Shown here: piece after piece, positions 16,486 to 25,410 of the stretch | Position numbering within the stretch: position 1 is the first letter of the stretch | Layout of the letters: each line of letters begins with the position of its first letter | Assembly (NCBI RefSeq): GCF_000246945.1 | Contig: NZ_BAEX01000011.1 | Location: forward strand, 1-52,595 | DNA: 52,595 nucleotides | Direction: 5' to 3' | DNA from: Myroides injenensis M09-0166 | GTDB taxonomy: Bacteria > Bacteroidota > Bacteroidia > Flavobacteriales > Flavobacteriaceae | Made by a program: the position numbers and the translations under genes | The notes under the pieces: generated by a model | Seen by the model: only the letters and a program-made list of their open reading frames with translations | Told to the model about the DNA's origin: nothing | Database searches by the model: none

Positions 16486-17367
16486 ATGTCGAATAAAGGG
16501 ATCAGACCTAAAAGATGGAAGAGTAAACTTTTAAATAAGTATAGAATTGTAATAGTTAATGATAAGACATTTGAAGATGTAAGATCTTTCAAATTGAATC
16601 TTTTGAATGTATTAGGAGGAACTAGTACGCTTATCTTTCTTTTAATTTTATCGACAGTTTTATTGTTAGTATTAACACCTGTAAAAGAGTACATCCCTGG
16701 ATATTCGTCAGCAGATTTAAAGCAAAAAGCAATAGAACTTACCTTAAAGGTTGACTCTTTAGAGGCAAATGCTGAACAAAATAGAATTTATATTAATTCT
16801 GTAAAAAAAATATTGTTAGGTGAAGTGGCAGCAACACATGAAAATGTGGATTCACTGAGTTTGGCAGAAATTCCTATAAATCAGATTAAGCACAAAGAAC
16901 CTAGCGAAAAGGATTTAGAACTTAGAGAAGTCGTTAGACTTGAGGATAAGTATAATCTGTTTCCAGAATCTACTCCTAAAGTTAGTCAAATCTTGTTTTC
17001 ACCTATTAATGGAGAGATAGTAAAGAAATTTGATCCTAGTAATTATCACTTTGGATTAGACTTTGCGGCTGCAAAAAGTACTCCAGTTAAGGCTATTTCT
17101 AAGGGAATTGTTCTTTTTGTTGATTGGACGATTAGGGATGGGTACACAATAATATTATTGCACGAAGAAGGAATTGTATCGGTGTATAAACATTTAACTT
17201 CGTTGACAAAATCAGAATATGATACCATTAAATCTGGTGAAGTAATAGGTGTTTACGACGGTGAAATTAATACAGGATTAACCTCTAAGAATACAAAGTA
17301 TTTCCATTTCGAATTATGGAAAGATACTTATCCATTAGATGCATCCATTTTCATAGATCTTGAATAA
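16486..17367 (+). CDS. Membrane-anchored M23 family (LytM) metallopeptidase
   Basis: A 293-residue envelope protein: basic cytoplasmic start, one membrane segment about 45-65, a coiled-coil stretch about 75-115, and a C-terminal LytM/M23 domain about 168-290. The zinc site is complete: His188 and Asp192 (HFGLD), catalytic His236 (YKHL) and His274 (FHFE). M23 enzymes cut peptidoglycan cross-links or, as NlpD-like proteins, activate amidases; intact zinc ligands favour real activity. It is followed after 5 bases by the GH3 gene, with which it is commonly paired in Bacteroidota, and opens the run that leads into the polysaccharide cluster. Confidence 0.92.
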   Translation: MSNKGIRPKRWKSKLLNKYRIVIVNDKTFEDVRSFKLNLLNVLGGTSTLIFLLILSTVLLLVLTPVKEYIPGYSSADLKQKAIELTLKVDSLEANAEQNRIYINSVKKILLGEVAATHENVDSLSLAEIPINQIKHKEPSEKDLELREVVRLEDKYNLFPESTPKVSQILFSPINGEIVKKFDPSNYHFGLDFAAAKSTPVKAISKGIVLFVDWTIRDGYTIILLHEEGIVSVYKHLTSLTKSEYDTIKSGEVIGVYDGEINTGLTSKNTKYFHFELWKDTYPLDASIFIDLE

Positions 17368-17372
17368 AAATT

Positions 17373-18863
17373 ATGTCATTAAAATCATTTGCGGCAAAAG
17401 TATTTGCCTCTATTATAGCTAAAAAAACGCAGAAATGGGTAGATAATCCTGTAGAAGCACAACAAAAAGTATTTACTAGTTTAATAGCAGAAGCTAGTAA
17501 TACTGTATTTGGAAAAGATCATCATTTTCAGGAGATAAAATCTCATGAAGACTTCATAAAATATGTGCCTATTAAAGATTATGAAGGGTTACGCCCCTAC
17601 ATTGATCGAATGGTAAATGGTGAAGCAGATGTATTGTGGAAAGGGAGACCATTATACTTGGCAAAAACGTCTGGTACAACGTCTGGTGCAAAGTACATTC
17701 CTCTGACAAAAGAATCTATGCCTTATCATATTTCGGCTGCTCGAAATGCTATATTAGCTTATATTCATGAGACTGGTAAAGCTGATTTTGTAGATGGTAA
17801 AATGATTTTTTTACAAGGAAGCCCAATATTAGAAGAAAAGAATGGGTTAAAGCTAGGACGACTATCGGGTATTGTTGCTCATTTTGTTCCTGCTTATCTT
17901 CAAAAGAATAGGTTACCAAGTTTAGAAACGAATTGCATTGAAGATTGGGAAACTAAGGTAGATGCTGTCGTAGAAGAGACAGTGAATGAAGACATGACTG
18001 TTATTTCTGGTATTCCAAGTTGGGTACAAATGTATTTTGAGAAATTACAAGCTAGGGAAAATAAGCCTGTAGGCGAGATCTTTAAAAACTTTAATTTGTT
18101 TATCTACGGTGGAGTAAATTTTGAACCCTACCGAGCTAAATTTGAACAATTAATAGGAAGAAGGGTCCCTTCAATAGAATTGTTTCCAGCTTCAGAAGGT
18201 TTCTTCGCTTATCAAGATTCACAAAAGGAAAAAGGATTATTACTTTTATTAGATGCGGGAATTTTTTACGAGTTTATAAAGGTTGAAGATTTCTTTAATG
18301 ATAATCCTAAAAGATATACGATAGGTGAAGTAGAGTTGGGTGTAAACTATGTATTAATTATTTCAACAAATGCTGGTTTATGGGGATATAATATAGGAGA
18401 TACAGTCCAATTTGTAAGTCTTAAACCTTATAGAATCGTAGTGTCAGGAAGAATAAAACACTTTATTTCTGCATTTGGTGAACATGTGATAGGAAAAGAA
18501 GTAGAGACTGCTTTAGAAGAAGCAATGAAAGGCACGAACATTCAAGTTAATGAATTTACTGTAGCCCCACAGATTACACCAGAAAGTGGTTTGCCGTATC
18601 ATGAATGGTTTATAGAATTCAGTAGTAAACCAGATGATATTGAAAGTTTTGCTCTTAAGGTAGATCAAGCGTTAAGAAAGCAAAATGTCTATTACGATGA
18701 TTTAATAGTAGGAAAAGTTCTTCGTACTTTAGTAATACGAGAGGTAAAAGAAGGTGGGTTTAACGAGTATATGAAAAGTATAGGTAAACTCGGAGGACAA
18801 AATAAGTTACCAAGATTAAGCAATGATAGAAACATTGCAGATAAATTAATAATTAACAAGTAA
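17373..18863 (+). CDS. GH3 family protein (acyl-acid amido synthetase-like)
   Basis: A 496-residue member of the GH3 family, part of the ANL adenylating superfamily. The ATP loop is visible as AKTSGTTSGAKYIP at about 102-115, and YGGVNFEPYR and ELFPASEGFFAYQ are later family signatures. Plant GH3 enzymes join amino acids to acyl acids such as auxin; the bacterial substrate is unknown. The length is near the bacterial norm of about 500. It is 5 bases after the M23 gene and 22 before DUF6909, a conserved order in flavobacteria, so a shared envelope or storage role is possible but unproven. Confidence 0.9.
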   Translation: MSLKSFAAKVFASIIAKKTQKWVDNPVEAQQKVFTSLIAEASNTVFGKDHHFQEIKSHEDFIKYVPIKDYEGLRPYIDRMVNGEADVLWKGRPLYLAKTSGTTSGAKYIPLTKESMPYHISAARNAILAYIHETGKADFVDGKMIFLQGSPILEEKNGLKLGRLSGIVAHFVPAYLQKNRLPSLETNCIEDWETKVDAVVEETVNEDMTVISGIPSWVQMYFEKLQARENKPVGEIFKNFNLFIYGGVNFEPYRAKFEQLIGRRVPSIELFPASEGFFAYQDSQKEKGLLLLLDAGIFYEFIKVEDFFNDNPKRYTIGEVELGVNYVLIISTNAGLWGYNIGDTVQFVSLKPYRIVVSGRIKHFISAFGEHVIGKEVETALEEAMKGTNIQVNEFTVAPQITPESGLPYHEWFIEFSSKPDDIESFALKVDQALRKQNVYYDDLIVGKVLRTLVIREVKEGGFNEYMKSIGKLGGQNKLPRLSNDRNIADKLIINK

Positions 18864-18885
18864 ATATTGACGTAAAAGGAAATTT

Positions 18886-20568
18886 ATGAAAGAGATAAAA
18901 AATATATCAAGAACGAGAGCACAGGTATCGTCAGCAGCAGTAGAACGAATGTATATTACAATGAGACATTTGTTCAATAGAGGTTTTTATAAACCAATGG
19001 GGGTTTCGGGAGATACTTTAAGAGAGGCTTTGTTGGAGTTACGTCCAGAAATTTACGGAACAATAGCAGAAGAAAAAGTAGAATTAAATGGATTGCTATA
19101 CGTTATTGAGCGTTTGCCAATCGGAATAGAGGAGTGTAGATATATCAATCTTACTTCTGATGAAGGTTATTCTTTTTCTCATTTTAAAGCGATTGTTCCT
19201 CCAAAAAGAAGAAGAAATTGTTACCGTATAGATGAAGAGCAAATGAATATCGAGATTACTAGAGGTAGATCTGATATTTATGACGTTTTAACGCATTTGA
19301 CTTTTATTTTTATAGAATCGCATAAGATCAAAAACCGCGTGGTTCTAGATGAAGAAGGAAAAGTAACAAGAGATTGGAAGAAAATTGCAGCAGCGGCAGT
19401 TAAGAAAGAGTTTTTAGAATTAGAAGAGAAAGAGATTATAATGTCTCATCTATCTAATGTGTTAGGACGTAGTTTTGCTGAGGTGTTAGATATCTATGAG
19501 AAGTTTGCTATTCCAGAGAACCCTGATAGATTCTTAGATGTTATCTATTGGTTAGGTAAACTTGCGATAGAGGAAGATATCGATAATAATAAACGTACAA
19601 TTACTTTTAGTCCTTTATTAAGAGAGCGTTTAGGTCATCATATCTATGGTGAAATTTGGTCTGATCGCATTAAAAAAGTTTTAGAAAGCAAAGGGCTTTT
19701 AGAACGTCCAATTCATATTATCAGTGCTAATATGCACAGTGTTATGAATTCTATTTTTGCTCCTTATGTTGCAAAATCACATCTTTCGACAACAAATGAG
19801 TTAGAGATTTACGAAGAATTGAGTAAACCTGAGAATAAGGAATTACGCGATTTAGTAAAAGAAAAAGCTGAAAGAGAGGGAATGATTTTCTTAGAAGATG
19901 AGTCAGGTACTAATATCGATGTTCAAATTTTTGACACTGCTAAGATTAATTTTAAGCAAACTAATTTCTCAAAAGCAAAAATTGAGGGCGAGTTTCCTGT
20001 TATCATTGTGATGGACTATGCTTTCGGTGAGCAAGCGTACGAAACAATTGATGAGCTATTAAAGCCTTATAAGAAATCAACTTTATTAATGAATGTTGAG
20101 TCTGTTTCTGTAATGGGAAAAGCTGGTATTCTTGTTGGTGGAAAAGGGGATATCATGATACCGTTTGCTCATATTAATGAGGGTACTGGTGATAACTATC
20201 CTTTTGACAATGAGTTGACAGTAGAGATGTTTAAAAATGATGATATTCCTGTATTTGGTGGTACGATGGTAACGGTTTTAGGAACATCTCTTCAAAATAA
20301 AGATTTATTAAAGTTCTTCCATGATTCTACATGGGGGGTAATAGGTCTAGAAATGGAAGGTGCACATTACCAAAAAGCAATTCAATCGGCTTCTAAGATT
20401 AGAAAAAGTATCAATCCTGACGTAAAGGTTAGATATGCTTATTACGCATCTGATAACCCTTTAGAAACGGGAAGTACGTTAGCTTCTGGAGGATTAGGTA
20501 CTACTGGTGTAAAACCAACGTATTTAATTACAATAAAAATTCTAGAGCAAATCTTTAATTCAAAGTAA
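18886..20568 (+). CDS. DUF6909 family protein with nucleoside-phosphorylase-like C-terminus
   Basis: A 560-residue soluble protein I place in DUF6909 from its N-terminus (SSAAVERMYITMRHLFNRG) and its position after GH3. The function is not established. In its last 140 residues GLEMEGAHY (487-495) followed by YASDNPLETG recalls the Met-Glu substrate loop and the later Ser-Asp motif of the purine nucleoside phosphorylase / AMP nucleosidase fold, and GGKGDIMIPF resembles an anion-binding glycine loop of that group. I infer a nucleoside- or nucleotide-cleaving C-terminal domain; the N-terminal 300 residues have no recognisable fold to me. It is separated by only 7 bases from the Wzz-like gene. 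Confidence 0.75.
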   Translation: MKEIKNISRTRAQVSSAAVERMYITMRHLFNRGFYKPMGVSGDTLREALLELRPEIYGTIAEEKVELNGLLYVIERLPIGIEECRYINLTSDEGYSFSHFKAIVPPKRRRNCYRIDEEQMNIEITRGRSDIYDVLTHLTFIFIESHKIKNRVVLDEEGKVTRDWKKIAAAAVKKEFLELEEKEIIMSHLSNVLGRSFAEVLDIYEKFAIPENPDRFLDVIYWLGKLAIEEDIDNNKRTITFSPLLRERLGHHIYGEIWSDRIKKVLESKGLLERPIHIISANMHSVMNSIFAPYVAKSHLSTTNELEIYEELSKPENKELRDLVKEKAEREGMIFLEDESGTNIDVQIFDTAKINFKQTNFSKAKIEGEFPVIIVMDYAFGEQAYETIDELLKPYKKSTLLMNVESVSVMGKAGILVGGKGDIMIPFAHINEGTGDNYPFDNELTVEMFKNDDIPVFGGTMVTVLGTSLQNKDLLKFFHDSTWGVIGLEMEGAHYQKAIQSASKIRKSINPDVKVRYAYYASDNPLETGSTLASGGLGTTGVKPTYLITIKILEQIFNSK

Positions 20569-20575
20569 TGAGATT

Positions 20576-21556
20576 ATGGGAAAATTAGATCAGAAGGATT
20601 CACAAGAATTTGATGAGATAAACCTACAATATTTAAAAGAATCTACAGTGTCTTTTTTTGATACTGTAGGTTTTTATTTTTATAAAGTAATCTCTTTTAT
20701 AATTAAGAAGTGGTTGATCTTTTTAATTGCGATTATTTTAGGTATTGGTTTTGGGTATTATAAAAGCACTTTGAATAGTCAATATATTTCTAAACTAAGT
20801 AAAAATGGAGGGTATAATGAAATTACTATTTTGTTAGCTCCTAAATTCGGAAGTATTGATTATTTGAATCAATTAGTTCAAAATGGATTTAATGATTTCA
20901 GTACCAGTGAAGGATTAGTCCATGCAGAGCTTAAAGGTGTAGATGATATTTACAGCTACCTAGAAGAGGGTTCGACAAGACAAAAAACATTATCAATCAT
21001 TGCTTCTAAAGTTGATAGCTACACTGAATTAATAGAGAACTATTCGACATCTAAAGGTTATCAATATCAAGAGTTAGTTCTTCTTGCTAAGGGGGATTTT
21101 GATTGTAATAAGTTTATCGAAGAGTTACAGAATTATTTTAATAATCAAGACTACTTTAAGAAAAGGAGAGAAATTGGTATTTCTAGCTTAGCATTAAAAG
21201 AAGAAGAGTTACGTAAAGACTTAGTTTACCTAAATAATTATTTGAGTAAGTTGGATAATACTGTAAATACAACTTCTCATAAAGGTGAGAATGCTAAAAA
21301 TAGCATTAATGAAGTATTCTCTATGAAAAGAAAAACACTTCGTTCGCTTGAAAAAGTTGAAGTAGAGAAATTAGAAAGTAATCAAGTTATCTATGTAGTT
21401 AATACATTTTTAAAAGATAGTAATTCAGAATTAAAAAAAGAAGTAATCAGCACATCTCCAGCAAAACAAATGGTTAAATACGCTATTGTTTTTTCTTTTA
21501 TTTTGCTAGTTATCTTTGGTATTAAAAATGTATTTAGCAGATATAAAGGAATGTAA
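20576..21556 (+). CDS. Wzz-like polysaccharide chain-length protein
   Basis: A 326-residue protein with a membrane segment near the N-terminus (about 46-62) and one at the C-terminus (about 301-317), enclosing a large, partly coiled-coil periplasmic domain. This is the topology of polysaccharide co-polymerases (Wzz), which set O-antigen or capsule chain length together with Wzy. There is no C-terminal tyrosine kinase, so it resembles the class 1 type. Sequence similarity to classical Wzz is weak and the assignment rests on topology and position: it is the first gene of the sugar cluster, 7 bases after DUF6909 and directly abutting rmlC. Confidence 0.75.
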   Translation: MGKLDQKDSQEFDEINLQYLKESTVSFFDTVGFYFYKVISFIIKKWLIFLIAIILGIGFGYYKSTLNSQYISKLSKNGGYNEITILLAPKFGSIDYLNQLVQNGFNDFSTSEGLVHAELKGVDDIYSYLEEGSTRQKTLSIIASKVDSYTELIENYSTSKGYQYQELVLLAKGDFDCNKFIEELQNYFNNQDYFKKRREIGISSLALKEEELRKDLVYLNNYLSKLDNTVNTTSHKGENAKNSINEVFSMKRKTLRSLEKVEVEKLESNQVIYVVNTFLKDSNSELKKEVISTSPAKQMVKYAIVFSFILLVIFGIKNVFSRYKGM

Positions 21557-22104
21557 TGGAAATACAACCAACACTAATAAAAGATTGTTTTGTAATTAAG
21601 CCAAAAATATTTGGTGATGATAGGGGATATTTTTTTGAAAGTTTTAATGAGAAGCAATTTGAAGAACTCATGGGAATGAAGATTAACTTTGTTCAAGATA
21701 ATCAATCATTGTCAAAAAAAGGAGTTCTGCGAGGACTTCACTTTCAAAAAGGAATATACCAACAAGCCAAATTAGTCCGTGTTATTAAAGGTAAGATAGA
21801 AGATGTAGTAGTTGATTTAAGAAAGAATTCACCTACTTATGGTAAATTTTTTAAAGAAGTGATTTCGGAAGAAAATCATAAGCAAATATTTATCCCAAGG
21901 GGATGTGCACATGGTTTTTTGGTGTTAAGTGAAGAGGCTATTTTTAACTATAAATGCGATAATTATTATCATCCTGAGGCAGAGGGCGGAATTATTTATA
22001 ATGATGAGAAATTAGGAATAGATTGGTCATTAGAAGGGAATGATATAATAATATCAGAAAAGGACAAGCTGTTGCCAAGTTTTAATAAAGTAAACCCATT
22101 ATGA
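21556..22104 (+). CDS. rfbC: dTDP-4-dehydrorhamnose 3,5-epimerase
   Basis: RmlC epimerises dTDP-4-keto-6-deoxyglucose at C3 and C5, the third step to dTDP-L-rhamnose. The 182-residue length is typical. Motifs: FGDDRGYFFESF (residues 20-31), the catalytic His in VLRGLHFQ, IEDVVVDLRKNSPTYG, and FIPRGCAHGFLVLSEEA with the tyrosine-containing NYKCDNYYHPE region. It is a cupin enzyme acting in the cytosol. The start shares a base with the Wzz stop and the end overlaps rfbD by 4 bases, so it is co-translated. rmlA and rmlB, needed for the first two steps, are absent from the window. Confidence 0.95.
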   Translation: MEIQPTLIKDCFVIKPKIFGDDRGYFFESFNEKQFEELMGMKINFVQDNQSLSKKGVLRGLHFQKGIYQQAKLVRVIKGKIEDVVVDLRKNSPTYGKFFKEVISEENHKQIFIPRGCAHGFLVLSEEAIFNYKCDNYYHPEAEGGIIYNDEKLGIDWSLEGNDIIISEKDKLLPSFNKVNPL

Positions 22105-22874
22105 GAAAAGAAATTCTTGTTACTGGTTCAAACGGTCAAGTAGGAGAGGCTTTAAAATCAATTTCTAGGAGTTACCCTGAAATTGATTTTGTTTTTTTAG
22201 ATTCGTCGGAGTTAGATATTACTAATGTTGAACAGTGTGATCGTGTTTTTGACAAATTTCGCCCTGATTATTGTATTAATTTAGCTGCTTATACAGCAGT
22301 CGACAAAGCAGAAGAGGAAAGTGAATTAGCTTTTGCTATTAATGCAGATGGGGTGAAAAACCTTGCTTTAGTTTGTAAAAAATATGATGTAGTAATGATA
22401 CAGATTTCTACAGATTTTGTATTTGACGGAAAAAAGAATACTCCATATACTGTATTAGATCTTCCTAATCCAATTAATGTTTATGGCAAATCTAAATTAA
22501 GAGGGGAACAATATATTAAAGAATTATTAGTTCACTATTATATAGTTCGCACTTCCTGGGTATATTCAGATTTTGGAAATAACTTTAAGAAAACGATGTT
22601 ATATCTTGCAGAAACCAGAGAGGAGATAAATGTAGTTAACGATCAAATAGGATGTCCAACTCATGCAGTCGATTTATGTACATTTTTATTGCATTTAGTG
22701 CAAGATAATTGTAAGTATGGTCTTTACCATTATAGTGGAGAGAAAGTTTATTCCTGGTATCGATTTGCATTATCGATTTTTGATGAAGAGGGGATTAATA
22801 TTAAAGTTAACCCTATTAGTACAGAGGAATATCCTACAAAGGCGGAAAGGCCAAAATATAGTGTATTGAGATAA
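22101..22874 (+). CDS. rfbD: dTDP-4-dehydrorhamnose reductase (C-terminally short)
   Basis: RmlD reduces dTDP-4-keto-L-rhamnose to dTDP-L-rhamnose using NAD(P)H. The SDR signatures are present: TGSNGQVG at 8-15, STDFVFDG, and YGKSKLRGE with the active-site Tyr and Lys. The protein is 257 residues, about 28 shorter than usual: it stops right after RPKYSVL, where relatives continue with a lysine-rich helix and a Trp-containing end. The bases after the stop do not restore that end in another frame, so this looks like a real truncation next to wecB. The active site is intact, but stability may suffer. Confidence 0.9.
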   Translation: MRKEILVTGSNGQVGEALKSISRSYPEIDFVFLDSSELDITNVEQCDRVFDKFRPDYCINLAAYTAVDKAEEESELAFAINADGVKNLALVCKKYDVVMIQISTDFVFDGKKNTPYTVLDLPNPINVYGKSKLRGEQYIKELLVHYYIVRTSWVYSDFGNNFKKTMLYLAETREEINVVNDQIGCPTHAVDLCTFLLHLVQDNCKYGLYHYSGEKVYSWYRFALSIFDEEGINIKVNPISTEEYPTKAERPKYSVLR

Positions 22875-22887
22875 AGAGTGAGATAGA

Positions 22888-24012
22888 ATGGAAAAAAAGA
22901 AAATATTATTTGCTTTTGGAACTCGACCAGAGGCAATCAAAATGGCTCCATTAATCAAGGAGTTTAAAAAGTTTAATGATCTTTATAATATAAAAGTTTG
23001 TACAACGGGACAACATAAAGAAATGCTAGATCAGGTTCTTGATTTCTTTTCCATAGAACCAGATTACGATTTAGCAATAATGCAACCTAAGCAAACTTTG
23101 ACATCCATTACTTCTAAAATATTACTTGAATTTCAAAATGTTTTGGATGATTTTAAACCTGATTTTGTATTTGTACATGGAGATACAACAACTTCTATGG
23201 CTGCAGGGTTGGCAACTTTTTACTCAGATGTAAAACTATGTCATGTTGAAGCAGGCTTGAGAACTTTCGATAAAAAGCATCCTTTCCCAGAAGAAATTAA
23301 TAGAAGAATTACGGGGGTTTTAGCTGATTTTCATTTTGCACCAACAGAACAATCTAAAACAAACTTACTAAAAGAAAAAGTCAGTGATGAAACTATTTTG
23401 GTGACAGGAAATACAGTTATTGATGCTTTATTGTATGGATTGGAGCTACTTGAACACTATGAATCAGATGATTTAGAATCTCTTAAAAAAGTAGTTGGGA
23501 ACGATTCTGAAATTGTTTTGGTAACTGGGCATAGAAGAGAAAATCACGGCGAAGGATTTATAAATATATGTGAAGCTTTAAAAAGAATAGCAATTAATAA
23601 TCCAGATAAAAAAGTTGTGTATCCAGTACATTTAAATCCAAATGTATTAGAACCAGTGACTAAGATGTTATCTAGCGTTAATAATATACATTTGATAAAG
23701 CCTTTATCGTATCCCTTATTTATTTGGTTAATGAATAGATCAAAAATTATCTTAACTGACAGTGGTGGTATCCAAGAAGAGGCTCCTAGTTTAGGTAAAC
23801 CAGTATTAGTAATGCGTAACACTACTGAAAGACCAGAAGCCATAGAGTCAGGTACTGTAAAACTTGTAGGAACAGACCAGGATTTAATATATTATGAAAC
23901 AAATAAGCTGTTAAATGATTCAAATTATTATGCTCAATTTTCAAATAAAAATAATCCTTATGGAAATGGAAGAGCATCTAAGTGTATAGTTGATTTTATT
24001 AATCAATTGTAA
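22888..24012 (+). CDS. wecB: UDP-N-acetylglucosamine 2-epimerase (non-hydrolysing)
   Basis: WecB converts UDP-GlcNAc to UDP-ManNAc for surface polysaccharides. The 374-residue length is standard. Signatures: FGTRPEAIKMAPLI (9-22), FVHGDTTTSMA, CHVEAGLRTFD, FPEEINRR, VTGHRRENHGEG, and LTDSGGIQEEAPSLGKPVLVMR with the UDP-binding Gly-Gly-Ile-Gln-Glu block. It follows rfbD after 13 bases. wecC (UDP-ManNAc dehydrogenase) is not in the window, so the product may be used as ManNAc itself or feed an enzyme encoded elsewhere. Confidence 0.95.
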   Translation: MEKKKILFAFGTRPEAIKMAPLIKEFKKFNDLYNIKVCTTGQHKEMLDQVLDFFSIEPDYDLAIMQPKQTLTSITSKILLEFQNVLDDFKPDFVFVHGDTTTSMAAGLATFYSDVKLCHVEAGLRTFDKKHPFPEEINRRITGVLADFHFAPTEQSKTNLLKEKVSDETILVTGNTVIDALLYGLELLEHYESDDLESLKKVVGNDSEIVLVTGHRRENHGEGFINICEALKRIAINNPDKKVVYPVHLNPNVLEPVTKMLSSVNNIHLIKPLSYPLFIWLMNRSKIILTDSGGIQEEAPSLGKPVLVMRNTTERPEAIESGTVKLVGTDQDLIYYETNKLLNDSNYYAQFSNKNNPYGNGRASKCIVDFINQL

Positions 24013-24083
24013 AATGATTTCATCTTTAACAGATAAAAAATAGCATTTTAGTAGCCTAAATATTTATATGATAAAAATTTAAA

Positions 24084-25391
24084 TTGAAAAAAGTATTTAA
24101 AAAATTAAAAGAGAATAGCTTTTTAAAAGCAAGTTTTTTTTCTGGTCTAGCTGCTATTTCAAAGATTATTTCTGCTATTGTTATAGCTAAAGTAGTCGCA
24201 ATATTATTAGGTCCAGAAGGATTAGCGTTAATAGGTCAATTAAGCAATTTTGTATTACTTGCTGTCACGTTATCAGGTGTAATAGTTAGCCAAGGAATCG
24301 TAAAGTATGTAGCGGAATATAGTGGAGTTAATGATAAAGAAAGCCTTGATAAACTAATAGGCACGGGCTTAAAAATTGCTTTATATAGTAGCTTTATTTT
24401 TGGATTTTTAATTATTTTAGGGTCTGTTTTCTTATCAAAAAAGATATTATTTGATAGTAATTATTATTATGTTTTTGCTCTATTGGGAATAACCCTTTCT
24501 CTTTCAGGGGTAAATGCAATCTATACTTCAGTTTTAAATGGTTTCAAAGAGTTTAAAAAGTTTAATATAATTACTATTCTGAGCAATTTGTTTGGACTTT
24601 TAATCACCATCGTTTTAATTTATTTAGCTAATTTAAAAGGTGTATTGATTAGTCTAGTGTTAAATCAAACGATATTATTTTTAGTTACATATTTTTTTAT
24701 AAGAAAAGAAAAGTGGTTTAGTTTTTATTCCTACTTAAAGATACCACTTGAAAGACGTTTTCTAGTAGATTTATCTAAGTATGCAATTCTAGCATTATTT
24801 TCTACAATATTAGTTCCTATTGTTACGATTTTAATTAGAGGTACGATAATAAAGCATGGAGGATTAGAAGACGCAGGTTACTATGAATTTGTATTGAGAG
24901 TATCTAATGTTTTAATTATGTTTTTTTCTATAATAATTTCAACATATTATATTCCTATTATTTCAGAGATTAGAACTGTACATCAATTAAAAAGAGAAGT
25001 ATTAAATACTTATAAGCTTGTAATTCCAATCTCAATTTTAGCTGTTGGAGTAATTTATTTGCTACGTAATTTTATTATTATTTTATTAGCATCTAAAGAC
25101 TTTTTGGTTGTTTCACCATATTTTGGTTGGCAATCTTTAGCGGATTTATTTAAAATATTATCTCAAGTTTTAAGTTTTATTTTAATAGCAAAGGCATATA
25201 TTAGATTAGCTATTATAATAGAGGTACTTTTTAATTCTATTAATCTAATATTGTGTTATTTTTTAATACCTTATTATGGCTATACAGTCGTGTTTAAAGT
25301 TAGTTTTCTTATGTACGTTTTATATTTTATAATTAATATAATTATTTATAAGACAGTTATATTGAAAAGGCTTTCAAAAGTCGATGTTTAA
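24084..25391 (+). CDS. wzx: O-antigen flippase (Wzx-type)
   Basis: A 435-residue membrane protein with about 12 hydrophobic segments and short basic loops, matching the polysaccharide transporter family that flips undecaprenyl-linked repeat units to the periplasm. The N-terminal FFSGLAAISKIISAIVIAKV and LLGPEGLALIGQLSNF are typical of O-antigen translocases of the WzxE/WzxB kind. The frame begins at a TTG (24084); no in-frame ATG lies at the N-terminus, so TTG is the likely start. It follows a 71-base gap after wecB and overlaps the upstream Met of the next gene. Confidence 0.88.
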   Translation: MKKVFKKLKENSFLKASFFSGLAAISKIISAIVIAKVVAILLGPEGLALIGQLSNFVLLAVTLSGVIVSQGIVKYVAEYSGVNDKESLDKLIGTGLKIALYSSFIFGFLIILGSVFLSKKILFDSNYYYVFALLGITLSLSGVNAIYTSVLNGFKEFKKFNIITILSNLFGLLITIVLIYLANLKGVLISLVLNQTILFLVTYFFIRKEKWFSFYSYLKIPLERRFLVDLSKYAILALFSTILVPIVTILIRGTIIKHGGLEDAGYYEFVLRVSNVLIMFFSIIISTYYIPIISEIRTVHQLKREVLNTYKLVIPISILAVGVIYLLRNFIIILLASKDFLVVSPYFGWQSLADLFKILSQVLSFILIAKAYIRLAIIIEVLFNSINLILCYFLIPYYGYTVVFKVSFLMYVLYFIINIIIYKTVILKRLSKVDV

Positions 25392-25410
25392 AAAATATAA
25401 AAAATATTAT

